Part shown: piece by piece, positions 20,964 to 28,066 of the stretch
How the letters are laid out: each line of letters starts with the position of its first letter
Numbering within the stretch: the stretch's first letter is position 1
Source: an uncultured Eubacteriales bacterium
GTDB taxonomy: Bacteria; Bacillota; Clostridia; Oscillospirales; CAG-272
Direction of reading: 5' to 3'
Length of the DNA stretch: 28,066 nt
Assembly: GCA_900544985.1 (NCBI GenBank)
Contig: UQXK01000021.1
Span: forward strand, 1-28,066
Program-made: the position numbers and the translations under genes
The notes under the pieces: model-generated
Database searches by the model: none
What the model was told of the DNA's origin: nothing
What the model saw: only the letters and a program-made list of their open reading frames with translations

Positions 20964-22409
20964 ATGAAAAATTTTATGGAAGACGATTTTTTGCTTGACA
21001 GCGATCTTGCCGAACTGCTTTATTACAACTACGCTTCGGCTATGCCGATAATCGATTATCATTGCCACATGAGCCCGAAGGATATAGCGGAGGACAGAAA
21101 GTTCGAAAATATAACTCAGGTCTGGCTTTACGGCGACCACTACAAATGGCGCGCCATGCGTTCATGCGGCATATCGGAACGTCTTATAACCGGAGATTCG
21201 AGCGATTATCAGAAATTCGAAGCGTTCGTAGACGCTATGCCGAGCCTTATAGGCAACCCGATATATCATTGGTCGCATCTCGAACTCAAAAGATATTTCG
21301 GATACGACGGCGTTATCTGCCCCGAAAATTGCGAACGCATATGGAACGCGACAAAGAGCGTTCTTGCAAACGGACTTTCCACGAGAAAGATAATAGAAAA
21401 TTCCGGTGTCAAGCTCATATGCACGACGGACGACCCTGCGGATTCGCTGGAATATCACATAGCGCTTCGCGACGACAAGAGCTTTCCCGTCAAGGTGCTT
21501 CCCGCATTTCGCCCGGACAAGAGCATGAATGCGGACGCTCCCGGCTTTAAGGAGTATATAAACCATCTTTCAAATGTTGCGGGAACTAAGATAGATTCTT
21601 TTGAAAAGCTTCTCGATGTGCTTGACAAGCGTATAGAGTATTTCGCTCTTCTCGGTTGCCGCACATCGGATCACAGCTTTGACAACGGAGTTTACTTTGA
21701 CCCGTCCATACCGGAAGCGCAGGTCTATGCCATCGCAGACGTTACATTTAAACGCGCTATGGCGGGAGAGAGCGTTCCGAAAGATGTTGCCGCCGTATAC
21801 AAGAACGCGATGATGCGTTTCCTGGGTCGTGAATACGTAAAGCACGGCTTTGTAATGCAGATACATTTCGGCGCGATGAGAAACACAAACTCCGTTATGG
21901 CGTCAAAGCTCGGTCCCGACCGCGGATACGATACGATAGGCGGCAGAAACTGCACGGCGGATCTTGCCGCAATGCTTGATATGCTCAATTCGAACGGAGC
22001 TCTTCCTCGCACGGTCCTTTATTCTCTCAATCCGTGCGACAACGAGCAGGTAGCCGCTCTTGCGGGCTGCTTCCAGTATGCCAGCGACGAATCCGAGGGA
22101 CTTATGGGGCTTCCGAATGTGGTCCAGGGCGCCGCATGGTGGTTCAACGATCATCTTGACGGAATGCGCGCGCATTTCGCTTCTTATGCGAACACCGCGG
22201 CTTTCGGGAAATTCCTCGGAATGCTCACCGATTCGAGAAGCGCGCTTTCCTATACAAGACATGAATATTTCCGCCGCGCGCTTTGCTCGTTTATAGCGGG
22301 ATTTGTCGAAAGAGGAGAGTATCCTCTCGACATAGAAGCGCTTGCCCAAATGGTCTGCGATATATGCTACAACAACACAAAGGATTTCTTCGGATTCAAT
22401 TTGACTTAA
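20964..22409 (+). CDS. uxaC: uronate (glucuronate/galacturonate) isomerase
   Basis: A 481-residue amidohydrolase-fold isomerase converting D-glucuronate to fructuronate and D-galacturonate to tagaturonate, the first step of hexuronate use. Motifs: metal-binding YHCHMSP at 32-38, WLYGDHYKWRAMR, HWSHLELKRYFG, QIHFGAMRNTN, and the C-terminal LGMLTDSRSALSYTRHEYFRR. Length is as usual for the family (about 465-490). GAGGAG lies about 9 bases before the ATG. It is a single-gene unit; no uxuA, uxaB or transporter is in the window, so the rest of the pathway must lie elsewhere. Confidence 0.97.
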   Translation: MKNFMEDDFLLDSDLAELLYYNYASAMPIIDYHCHMSPKDIAEDRKFENITQVWLYGDHYKWRAMRSCGISERLITGDSSDYQKFEAFVDAMPSLIGNPIYHWSHLELKRYFGYDGVICPENCERIWNATKSVLANGLSTRKIIENSGVKLICTTDDPADSLEYHIALRDDKSFPVKVLPAFRPDKSMNADAPGFKEYINHLSNVAGTKIDSFEKLLDVLDKRIEYFALLGCRTSDHSFDNGVYFDPSIPEAQVYAIADVTFKRAMAGESVPKDVAAVYKNAMMRFLGREYVKHGFVMQIHFGAMRNTNSVMASKLGPDRGYDTIGGRNCTADLAAMLDMLNSNGALPRTVLYSLNPCDNEQVAALAGCFQYASDESEGLMGLPNVVQGAAWWFNDHLDGMRAHFASYANTAAFGKFLGMLTDSRSALSYTRHEYFRRALCSFIAGFVERGEYPLDIEALAQMVCDICYNNTKDFFGFNLT

Positions 22410-22496
22410 AGTTTTTTGTCTTACTTACCGTATAAAGGTCGTGTTTCGGTTATGAAACTTATTTCTCCGGAATGAGACTTTATTTTACGGATATTA

Positions 22497-22502
22497 TATA
22501 AT
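22497..22502 (+). promoter_or_regulatory. -10 element for the mrp operon
   Basis: A perfect TATAAT 25 bases upstream of the mrp start. The only -35 candidate at suitable spacing is TGAGAC (22473-22478), which is poor, so the promoter is only partly supported. Confidence 0.45.
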
Positions 22503-22526
22503 TGTATAAATTAAGGAGTTTTTAAA

Positions 22527-23375
22527 ATGTCAGAAGAATGCACACACGATTGTTCCACCTGCTCGGCTAATTGCTCGGAGAAGAGCAGCGCGCCCTCTTT
22601 TGCGCCTGTAAACCAGTTCAGCAGAGTAAATAAACTCATAGGAGTCGTAAGCGGAAAGGGCGGCGTCGGAAAATCGCTTGTCACATCGCTTTCGGCTGTC
22701 GAACTTAACCGCCGCGGACTTAAAACCGCAATACTTGACGCCGATATAACAGGACCTTCCATACCGAAATCCTTCGGTCTTCACGGTATGTGCGAGGCGG
22801 CGCCTCTCGGCGGAATAGTTCCTATGGAAACGAAGACGGGTATCAAAGTTATGAGCGTAAATCTTCTTATGGAAGATGAAGAATCTCCTGTTGTATGGCG
22901 CGGTCCCGTTATATCCGGCACGGTTCAGCAGTTCTGGACGGATGTCGTATGGGGAGATATCGACTGCATGATGATCGACTGCCCTCCCGGAACGGGCGAT
23001 GTTCCGCTCACGGTGTTCCAGTCTCTTCCTCTTGACGGTATTATAATCGTTACAAGCCCACAAGAGCTTGTTTCCATGATCGTTGCGAAGGCTTACAATA
23101 TGGCGAAGCTCATGAATATTCCCGTAATAGGAATCGTGGAGAATATGAGCTATATAAAATGCCCCGACTGCGGCAAAGAAATAGAAGTTTTCGGAAAGAG
23201 CAACGTTGCGTCCGTCGCGGCTGAATACGGCGTCCCCGTACTTGCAAGACTTCCCATCGATCCGAATCTCGCTCATCTTTGCGACAACGGCACGATAGAG
23301 CTTTGCGACAATAACATTGCCGCAGGCATTGCCGACGCAATAGAAGCTCAGCCTATGAGAGCGGAGCTTAAATGA
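22527..23375 (+). CDS. mrp: Mrp/NBP35 family Fe-S carrier P-loop ATPase
   Basis: A 282-residue ATPase that carries and delivers Fe-S clusters in the cytosol. The deviant Walker A KGGVGKS is at 44-50. GPSIPKSFG and the MIDCPPGTGD Walker B-like region follow. CPDCG in the C-terminal part is the CxxC pair that bridges a cluster across the dimer. The Cys-rich N-terminus (CTHDCSTCSANC, residues 5-16) resembles NBP35-type proteins and could hold another cluster. AAGGAG lies 8 bases before the ATG. It overlaps the phosphatase gene by 4 bases, so the two are translationally coupled. Confidence 0.94.
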   Translation: MSEECTHDCSTCSANCSEKSSAPSFAPVNQFSRVNKLIGVVSGKGGVGKSLVTSLSAVELNRRGLKTAILDADITGPSIPKSFGLHGMCEAAPLGGIVPMETKTGIKVMSVNLLMEDEESPVVWRGPVISGTVQQFWTDVVWGDIDCMMIDCPPGTGDVPLTVFQSLPLDGIIIVTSPQELVSMIVAKAYNMAKLMNIPVIGIVENMSYIKCPDCGKEIEVFGKSNVASVAAEYGVPVLARLPIDPNLAHLCDNGTIELCDNNIAAGIADAIEAQPMRAELK

Positions 23376-23830
23376 CATACGCGGAAAAGACAAAAGTTCT
23401 TTTCGTCTGCTCTGTGAACACTTGCCGCAGCCCTATGGCCGCGGCAATACTTTCCGAATTCGGCGGTGACAGATACTCTGCGTCGAGCGCGGGAACGTTC
23501 GTGTTCCGCGAAGCTCCGATATCGCGCGCTGCCGCATTCACTCTCGAAAGCGTCGGAATAGCAAAGGGGAATTATCTTATACACCGTTCGCGCCCCGTCA
23601 CAAAAGAACTCATGGGAAAGAACGACATCGTAGTCGCCATGACGGCGGGACACCGCGATATACTTCTTCGTCTTTTTCCTGAATACGAGGAAAAAACAGT
23701 TGTTTTTCCGGAGGAGATAGAGGATTTTTCGCGCGGGGATATCGTGGCGTTTCAGCTCGCATGTGTCAAACTGAAAAAGGGAATCGAAAAGATGTTTCTT
23801 TCCGATGATGTAAAAAAGGAAAAAATATGA
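23372..23830 (+). CDS. low-molecular-weight protein phosphatase, probably arginine type
   Basis: A 152-residue phosphatase with the P-loop CSVNTCRS at 13-20 (nucleophile Cys13, Arg19, Ser20). The general acid is probably the Asp in IEDFSRGD, where the family usually has DP. Thr17 in the loop matches the threonine that sets arginine-phosphate specificity in Bacillus YwlE; tyrosine phosphatases of this family usually have Ile or a similar residue there. The likely role is thus removal of phosphate from protein arginines, as counterpart of an McsB kinase, but no mcsB is in the window. It overlaps mrp and rimI by 4 bases each. Confidence 0.87.
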   Translation: MTYAEKTKVLFVCSVNTCRSPMAAAILSEFGGDRYSASSAGTFVFREAPISRAAAFTLESVGIAKGNYLIHRSRPVTKELMGKNDIVVAMTAGHRDILLRLFPEYEEKTVVFPEEIEDFSRGDIVAFQLACVKLKKGIEKMFLSDDVKKEKI

Positions 23831-24264
23831 ATATCGAGATAAGAAAAATCGATGCTTTTTCGGCAAAACTTGCGGCGGAGCTTGAAAAGGAAACGTTTTC
23901 TTCTCCATGGGACGAAAAGAGCATTCTCACGGAGGCGTCGCGCGGTTATTTTATTGCCGCTTTTGACAAGGATGTTTTCCTTGGATATGCGGGAGCTTTA
24001 TCGGTCCTTGACGAATGCGATATATGCAATGTTGCGGTAAAGGCGGATTTTCGTGGCCGCGGCGTCGGAAAGGCGCTTGTAAGCGACATAATAGATTTTG
24101 CAAAAGAGACAAAAAAGAGCGTTGTCATGCTGGAAGTAAGAAGGTCCAATGCGCCTGCCGTAGCTTTATATGAAAAGCTCGGATTTGTAAAAGTCGGGGA
24201 AAGAAAGAATTTTTATGATTTCCCGCGCGAGGACGCCTTGCTTTACAATTTATATATAACTTAA
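23827..24264 (+). CDS. rimI: ribosomal-protein-alanine N-acetyltransferase
   Basis: A 145-residue GNAT acetyltransferase. The acetyl-CoA loop is DFRGRGVGKALV, and NAPAVALYEKLGF is the RimI-type C-terminal motif. FSSPWDEKSI near the start is also typical of RimI. In E. coli, RimI acetylates the N-terminus of ribosomal protein S18. It overlaps the phosphatase gene by 4 bases, and tsaD follows after 240 bases; rimI next to tsaD is a common Firmicute arrangement, usually with tsaB and tsaE, which are not present here. Confidence 0.9.
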   Translation: MNIEIRKIDAFSAKLAAELEKETFSSPWDEKSILTEASRGYFIAAFDKDVFLGYAGALSVLDECDICNVAVKADFRGRGVGKALVSDIIDFAKETKKSVVMLEVRRSNAPAVALYEKLGFVKVGERKNFYDFPREDALLYNLYIT

Positions 24265-24504
24265 AGAAGATGTCTCGCGTGTTAATTACGATATTATACA
24301 CTTTTATAAAATTTGATTTTTGATGAAAACGCCGATGTTTGCGGGGGGCTGTAACTTATGCAAGATGTTCCTTTCTTATTACGTCGGATTTATCGGTCCT
24401 CATCTGAATTATGGCTGTACCGACTCTTGGCACGTTGCGGCGAGGCAATCCTCTTGTCTGAATTTGTACGCTAACTTAAAAATAAAAACAGGAGCATTTT
24501 GAAA
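24265..24504 (+). other. 240-base rimI-tsaD gap, possibly structured RNA or leader
   Basis: The first 55 bases are AT-rich, but 24320-24475 is visibly richer in G and C than other gaps in this window. It has a GAGG-CAAT-CCTC hairpin near 24442-24453 and paired segments ATCGGT/ACCGA around 24390-24422. A 60-codon frame here has no ribosome binding site and no protein-like composition, so I do not call a gene. It could be a leader controlling tsaD, a small RNA or the remnant of a lost gene. Confidence 0.3.
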
Positions 24505-25515
24505 ATGCATATATTGAGCTTTGAAAGCTCGTGCGACGAAACGTCGTGCGCTGTTGCGGAGTACCGCGACGGAATTTTTAATATAAAATCGAATATTGTC
24601 GCGTCGCAGATAGATATACACGCGCGCTTCGGCGGAGTCGTTCCCGAAATCGCCAGCCGCGCCCATTGCGAAGCCATAACAAAGATAACGTATGAAGCTC
24701 TTTCGGAAGCGGGAGTTTCGCTTGAAAAAGACATAGACGCTATCTGCGTCACAAGCTCTCCCGGACTTATAGGCGCGCTTCTTGTGGGCGTGAACTTTGC
24801 AAAATCCCTTGCATATGCGTATAATAAGCCGCTTGTCCCGGTAAATCATATGAAGGGGCATATAGCGGCGAATTACATAACGCATCCCAAACTTAAACCG
24901 CCGTATCTTGCGCTTATCGCGTCGGGAGGGCACACTTCTTTTGTAAAAGTGAGCGATTATACAAAGACCGAGGAACTCGGCGGTACGCGGGACGACGCCA
25001 TGGGAGAAGCATTTGACAAAGTGGCGCGCGTTATGGGTATGCCTTATCCTGGCGGCGCCGCACTTGACAAGCTCGCATATGAGGGAAAGAATGTATTTCA
25101 TTTTCCGTCGTCGGCGATAGCGGACGATACGCTCGATCTTTCTTTTTCCGGTATAAAAACTTCTGTTCTGAACTTTATAAATTCCTGCGCGCAGAAAGGA
25201 GAAGAGATACCTCGCACCGATATTGCCGCGAGCTTCGTTCACTCCGCTGTGTCGGGAGTCATAACAAAGCTCGAACTTGCGCTTGACAGGTACCCGGAAT
25301 TTACATCTATCGCGCTTGCGGGAGGAGTTGCGGCAAATTCGCATCTTCGTGCGGCTGTATCGTCTCTTGCAGAGAAGCGCGGAATAAAACTCTATCTTCC
25401 GGATCTTAAATATTGCGGAGACAACGGCGCGATGATAGCGGTCGCGGGAATATTCGAGTATTTAAACGGAACGCGTGCTGATGAATTTTTGAATGCGTCC
25501 GCGTCCGATAACTGA
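24505..25515 (+). CDS. tsaD: tRNA threonylcarbamoyladenosine synthesis protein TsaD
   Basis: A 336-residue ASKHA-fold protein that transfers the threonylcarbamoyl group to A37 of ANN-decoding tRNAs, together with TsaB and TsaE. Motifs: ESSCDETSCAV at 7-17, GGVVPEIASRAH at 43-54, the metal-binding HMKGH at 115-119, LIASGGHTSFV, and ALAGGVAANSHLR. I chose ATG 24505 because the protein then begins in the family manner; AGGAG lies 10 bases before it, while the alternative TTG 24499 adds only two residues. tsaB and tsaE are not in the window. Confidence 0.97.
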   Translation: MHILSFESSCDETSCAVAEYRDGIFNIKSNIVASQIDIHARFGGVVPEIASRAHCEAITKITYEALSEAGVSLEKDIDAICVTSSPGLIGALLVGVNFAKSLAYAYNKPLVPVNHMKGHIAANYITHPKLKPPYLALIASGGHTSFVKVSDYTKTEELGGTRDDAMGEAFDKVARVMGMPYPGGAALDKLAYEGKNVFHFPSSAIADDTLDLSFSGIKTSVLNFINSCAQKGEEIPRTDIAASFVHSAVSGVITKLELALDRYPEFTSIALAGGVAANSHLRAAVSSLAEKRGIKLYLPDLKYCGDNGAMIAVAGIFEYLNGTRADEFLNASASDN

Positions 25516-25910
25516 TAAATTGTCAAGAGTAAAATTGACGAAAGTAAAAAATCGGTAAAATGCCCTATGATTTATATATTTTATTAAAATGTATAACATT
25601 GAAAACCTATAATTTGTTTTGAAAAAAAGATGAAATGAAATTTTCCACATGCGGTGGAAACCCAAAATGAGCTTTTTTGGCTATATAGATGTCTAAAATG
25701 TGAAAAATCTTTAAAAACAGCGGTTTTTTAGCCCTTTTTGGTGGAAAACCATGTTGAAAATGTGGATAAACCGACCTCTTTTTTTCAATAAAACGATGTG
25801 GAAAACTTGTTTTCGGCGGATTACAGGTAAAAAAACAAAGCGTGAGAATAAATATTTCACGGAAAAATGATTTTTAATTTAATTCTAATGTTTCTTGTCG
25901 AGGTGTCCCG
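25516..25910. other. 395-base gap with DnaA boxes and an AT-rich stretch
   Basis: No gene. An AT-rich stretch (about 25540-25640) is followed by a cluster of DnaA boxes (25641-25805) and then the dnaD leader. This is the layout of a replication origin or of a DnaA-controlled promoter. No clear sigma-A promoter for dnaD was found. Confidence 0.6.
25641..25805. promoter_or_regulatory. cluster of DnaA boxes
   Basis: TTTTCCACA (25641-25649, plus), TTTTTCACA (25699-25707, minus), TTTTCCACC (25740-25748, minus, one mismatch), TTATCCACA (25761-25769, minus, perfect consensus) and TTTTCCACA (25797-25805, minus). Five sites in 165 bases is far above chance. The first forms part of an inverted repeat TTTCCAC-ATGCG-GTGGAAA (25642-25660). 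Confidence 0.7.
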
Positions 25911-26918
25911 ATGAAATACACTCTTTTATATGAAAGATCTGCTTTCTGCCTGCCCGGAAGTGCTCTTGACGCGTCAAAAAAAGCGTCGCTTAACGATATG
26001 CGCGTGCTTCTCTCGCTCGGCTCGGGCTCTTTTTCCGAAGAAAAAGAGATTGCTTCTTTTTTGGGAATATCTCTTCCAAATGTTGAAAAGTCCCTTGAAT
26101 TTTGGAGAGGCGCAGGTGTTGTCTGTCAGAAAGACGATGAAGTGCCGGAATCAACCGAAAATGCGTCCGAAAAGGGAACTCCCAATCAAAACTTCATTAA
26201 AAATGATGTCGGCAGAGATGTCTACACGAGCGAGCAGATAAGCTCGATATGCAAAAATGACAAAACGGTAAAGCCTCTCATAGAAGCTTGCGAGGAGATA
26301 CTCGGAAAGCAGTTTACAAAAACGGAAATAACATCGGTGGTGTATCTCTATGATCATTTGAGACTCGACGGAGAATACATAATGATGCTTTGCACATACT
26401 GCAAATCAATAGAGAAGCCGTCTGTACGATATGTCGAGAAAACGGCGATATCCCTTTATGATGCAGGCGTGGACACCGTGAAAAGTCTCGATATATATAT
26501 AAGAGACGAAGAAAGAAAAAAAGACGGCGAATACAAGATAAGAAAGCTTTTTGGTATAGGCGAAAGAGCGCTTACGCCAAAAGAAAAAAGTATTTTAGAC
26601 AAATGGATAAAAGAGTGGAATATCCCGTTTGAACTTATAGAAAAAGGGTATGAAGTCATGATGGGCGCGGTAGAGCGTCCGACATTTGCGTATGAGAACG
26701 GAATACTTGAAAAATGGCGCGAATCGGGAATAAAAACATTATCCGAGGCGGAGGAAATGCTGTCTTTGCACAAACAAAACTCTGCAAATAAGGCGGGCGC
26801 AAAAAAAGCGGCAGACAAAAAGAATGCCGAAAATACAAGCTTTGATCTGGACGAGTTTTTCGAGCTCGCGGTAAAGCGCGGGGCAGGTCGCGCCGACGGT
26901 ATAAAAACGGAAAAATAA
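25911..26918 (+). CDS. DnaD domain replication-initiation protein
   Basis: A 335-residue protein with a DnaD/DnaB-type layout: an N-terminal winged-helix-like region (about 25-75, LNDMRVLLSLGSGSFSEEKEIASFLGIS), a linker rich in Glu, Ser and Asn (about 80-105), then two DnaB_2 domains (about 110-190 and 205-275). The second ends with YENGILEKWRESGI, the YxxxILxxW signature. The C-terminal part is Lys/Ala-rich and then acidic. In Firmicutes such proteins remodel DNA at the origin and help load the helicase. GAGGTG stands just before the ATG. The helicase loader gene follows after 22 bases, so they form an operon. Confidence 0.88.
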   Translation: MKYTLLYERSAFCLPGSALDASKKASLNDMRVLLSLGSGSFSEEKEIASFLGISLPNVEKSLEFWRGAGVVCQKDDEVPESTENASEKGTPNQNFIKNDVGRDVYTSEQISSICKNDKTVKPLIEACEEILGKQFTKTEITSVVYLYDHLRLDGEYIMMLCTYCKSIEKPSVRYVEKTAISLYDAGVDTVKSLDIYIRDEERKKDGEYKIRKLFGIGERALTPKEKSILDKWIKEWNIPFELIEKGYEVMMGAVERPTFAYENGILEKWRESGIKTLSEAEEMLSLHKQNSANKAGAKKAADKKNAENTSFDLDEFFELAVKRGAGRADGIKTEK

Positions 26919-26940
26919 TTCGGGAGGAGACATTATATAA

Positions 26941-27924
26941 ATGAGTTATAATGCCGAAAATTTCAAAAAAATAGCCGAAGAATATTCGAATAAAAGCAAA
27001 ATTGCCGAAGAAAAAGCAGATGAGAGAAAGCTTGAACTTCAAAAGCTTTTCCCGGAGATAAAGGAAATAGATACGGCTTTGTCAAAGGTCGGACTTAAAA
27101 TCCTTTCCGCAGCCGTTTCGGGCGATGGCGACATCGAAAAGAAGATTGCGGAGCTAAAAAAAGCCAATGACGAGCTTTTGGAAGCGAGACGCATAGTTCT
27201 CATTTCGCACGGATATCCGCCCGATTACAGCGATATAAAATACGAGTGCGAAAAATGCAGAGACACAGGGTATATCAACGGAAAAATGTGCTCCTGCATG
27301 AAGGAAGCCCTTATTATGGCTGGCTATAAAAGCTCCGGTATAGGGAAGCTTATCGGAAAGCAGAATTTTGAAAATTTTGATCTCTCTTATTATTCAGGTG
27401 CCGAGCGCGACCAAATGACGCGTGTATACGAGAGCGTGCGTGATTTTGCACAGACGTTCTCTCAGAATCAGGAGAGAAACCTTCTTTTTATAGGTAAAAC
27501 GGGTCTTGGCAAAACTCATCTTTCCAGCGCCTGTGCCAAATCGGTTATAGAGCATGGATTTGATGTTGTTTATGAGAGCGCACAGAATATTTTTTCGGAT
27601 TTTGAATTTGAACGTTTTTCGCGCGGATACAATTCGGACTCCTACGGAGAAAAAACGAGACGCTATTTTGAAACGGACCTTCTTATAATAGATGACCTCG
27701 GAACGGAGCTCTCAAATCAGTTTACAACAGCGTGTCTTTACAATATAGTGAATACGCGCATGTGTTCCGGAAAAGGAATGATAATAAATACGAATCTCGG
27801 CAAAGAGGAACTTGTCACAAAATATGCCGACAGAATAACGTCAAGGCTTTTCGGTGAGTTTGAAATATGCCTTTTTGTCGGAAAGGATATAAGAAGCCAA
27901 AAGCTCGAACGCGGAAAGTATTGA
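26941..27924 (+). CDS. DnaC/DnaI-type replicative helicase loader
   Basis: A 327-residue AAA+ ATPase that loads the replicative helicase. The N-terminal part (1-100) is Lys/Glu-rich and probably coiled coil. A zinc-binding Cys cluster follows (Cys103, 106, 117, 119 in CEKCRDTGYINGKMCSC), as in DnaI. Then come Walker A GKTGLGKT at 185-192, Walker B LLIIDDLG at 247-254, and the arginine-rich sensor region DRITSRLFG. GGGAGGAG lies about 11 bases before the ATG. It is paired with dnaD and preceded by DnaA boxes. An IstB-like transposition ATPase is unlikely given the zinc cluster and the absence of a transposase. Confidence 0.92.
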   Translation: MSYNAENFKKIAEEYSNKSKIAEEKADERKLELQKLFPEIKEIDTALSKVGLKILSAAVSGDGDIEKKIAELKKANDELLEARRIVLISHGYPPDYSDIKYECEKCRDTGYINGKMCSCMKEALIMAGYKSSGIGKLIGKQNFENFDLSYYSGAERDQMTRVYESVRDFAQTFSQNQERNLLFIGKTGLGKTHLSSACAKSVIEHGFDVVYESAQNIFSDFEFERFSRGYNSDSYGEKTRRYFETDLLIIDDLGTELSNQFTTACLYNIVNTRMCSGKGMIINTNLGKEELVTKYADRITSRLFGEFEICLFVGKDIRSQKLERGKY

Positions 27925-27945
27925 TACGGTTGTATAATATAAAAA

Positions 27946-27970
27946 AGCACGGCTTGTGCCGTGTTTTTTT
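27946..27970 (+). terminator. terminator after the helicase loader gene
   Basis: CACGGC (27948-27953) pairs with GCCGTG (27958-27963) around TTGT, followed by seven T. It is 21 bases beyond the stop codon and also the end of the inverted repeat A copy 3. Confidence 0.9.
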
Positions 27971-28066
27971 ACGTGTGGCATTGAATGTTGTGGCGTCTGC
28001 CGTGGGACTCCGACACAAAGGACTTTTCGTGAAAAGTCCTTTGGAATCTCAAAAGCTTCGCCAAAA
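27946..28066 (-). repeat. repeat A, copy 3 (inverted, cut by window end)
   Basis: Read on the minus strand it gives TTTTGGCGAAGCTTTTGAGATTCC, split across the linker, then the stem CAAAGGACTTTTC with its complement, TGTGTCGGAGT, GGCAGACGCC, and the CACGGC terminator hairpin: the same order as in copies 1 and 2. The first palindrome lies outside the window. The third hairpin is weaker here (about 3 pairs). Confidence 0.8.

Noticed and set aside
24320..24502. A 60-codon frame between rimI and tsaD
   Set aside because: No ribosome binding site at the start, unlikely composition, and it runs into the tsaD ribosome binding site.
24265..24504. 6S RNA, SRP RNA or other housekeeping RNA between rimI and tsaD
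   Set aside because: The conserved segments of these RNAs are not visible and there is no strong promoter or terminator, so only an unexplained region is reported.
1..28066. CRISPR arrays, insertion sequences, phage genes, toxin-antitoxin pairs
   Set aside because: No regularly spaced short repeats, transposase, integrase or phage-type genes were seen; the dispersed repeats have no terminal inverted repeats or coding capacity.

Overview
The window looks like a piece of chromosome from an anaerobic, low-to-moderate GC Firmicute of the class Clostridia, probably a gut-type lineage. Evidence for this is an RNase J, a DnaD-domain protein paired with a DnaC/DnaI-type helicase loader, a Bce-type ABC transporter with an intramembrane-sensing kinase, a Re-citrate synthase in place of an ordinary citrate synthase, AGGAGG-type ribosome binding sites and consensus sigma-A promoters. 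I see no phage, transposase or CRISPR array. The species cannot be named from this sequence alone.

Layout: (1) 1-1660: the 3' part of ispE, a small convergent membrane protein, and a gene-free stretch with a good promoter followed by a hairpin-rich sequence that I treat as a candidate non-coding RNA. (2) 1661-5440: RNase J, then minus-strand small membrane proteins (TM2, DUF2752, YgjV types), with two copies of a structured dispersed repeat (repeat A). (3) 5453-10707: a minus-strand operon of Re-citrate synthase, a GntR/FCD regulator, aconitase and isocitrate dehydrogenase, which together lead from acetyl-CoA and oxaloacetate to 2-oxoglutarate. It has a near-ideal promoter overlapped by a perfect 16-bp palindrome of GntR type. 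(4) 10751-13023: an unknown membrane protein, a tRNA-Gln(UUG) whose leader carries a relative of the candidate RNA (repeat B), and a YccF protein. (5) 13048-19920: a Bce-like ABC transporter, kinase and response regulator, with a glycoside-hydrolase-like gene between regulator and kinase and a TetR gene upstream. (6) 19995-22409: a DEDDh exonuclease and uronate isomerase. (7) 22497-25515: mrp, a low-molecular-weight (arginine-type) phosphatase, rimI and tsaD. (8) 25516-28066: a cluster of DnaA boxes, then dnaD and the helicase loader, then a third, inverted and truncated copy of repeat A.

The points most worth a second look are: repeat A, whose stems covary between copies and which always follows a gene's terminator in the same orientation; the candidate RNA and its relative in the tRNA-Gln leader; the DnaA-box cluster in front of the replication-initiation genes; the self-contained regulation of the Re-citrate synthase operon; and the glycosidase-like gene inside a Bce regulatory module.
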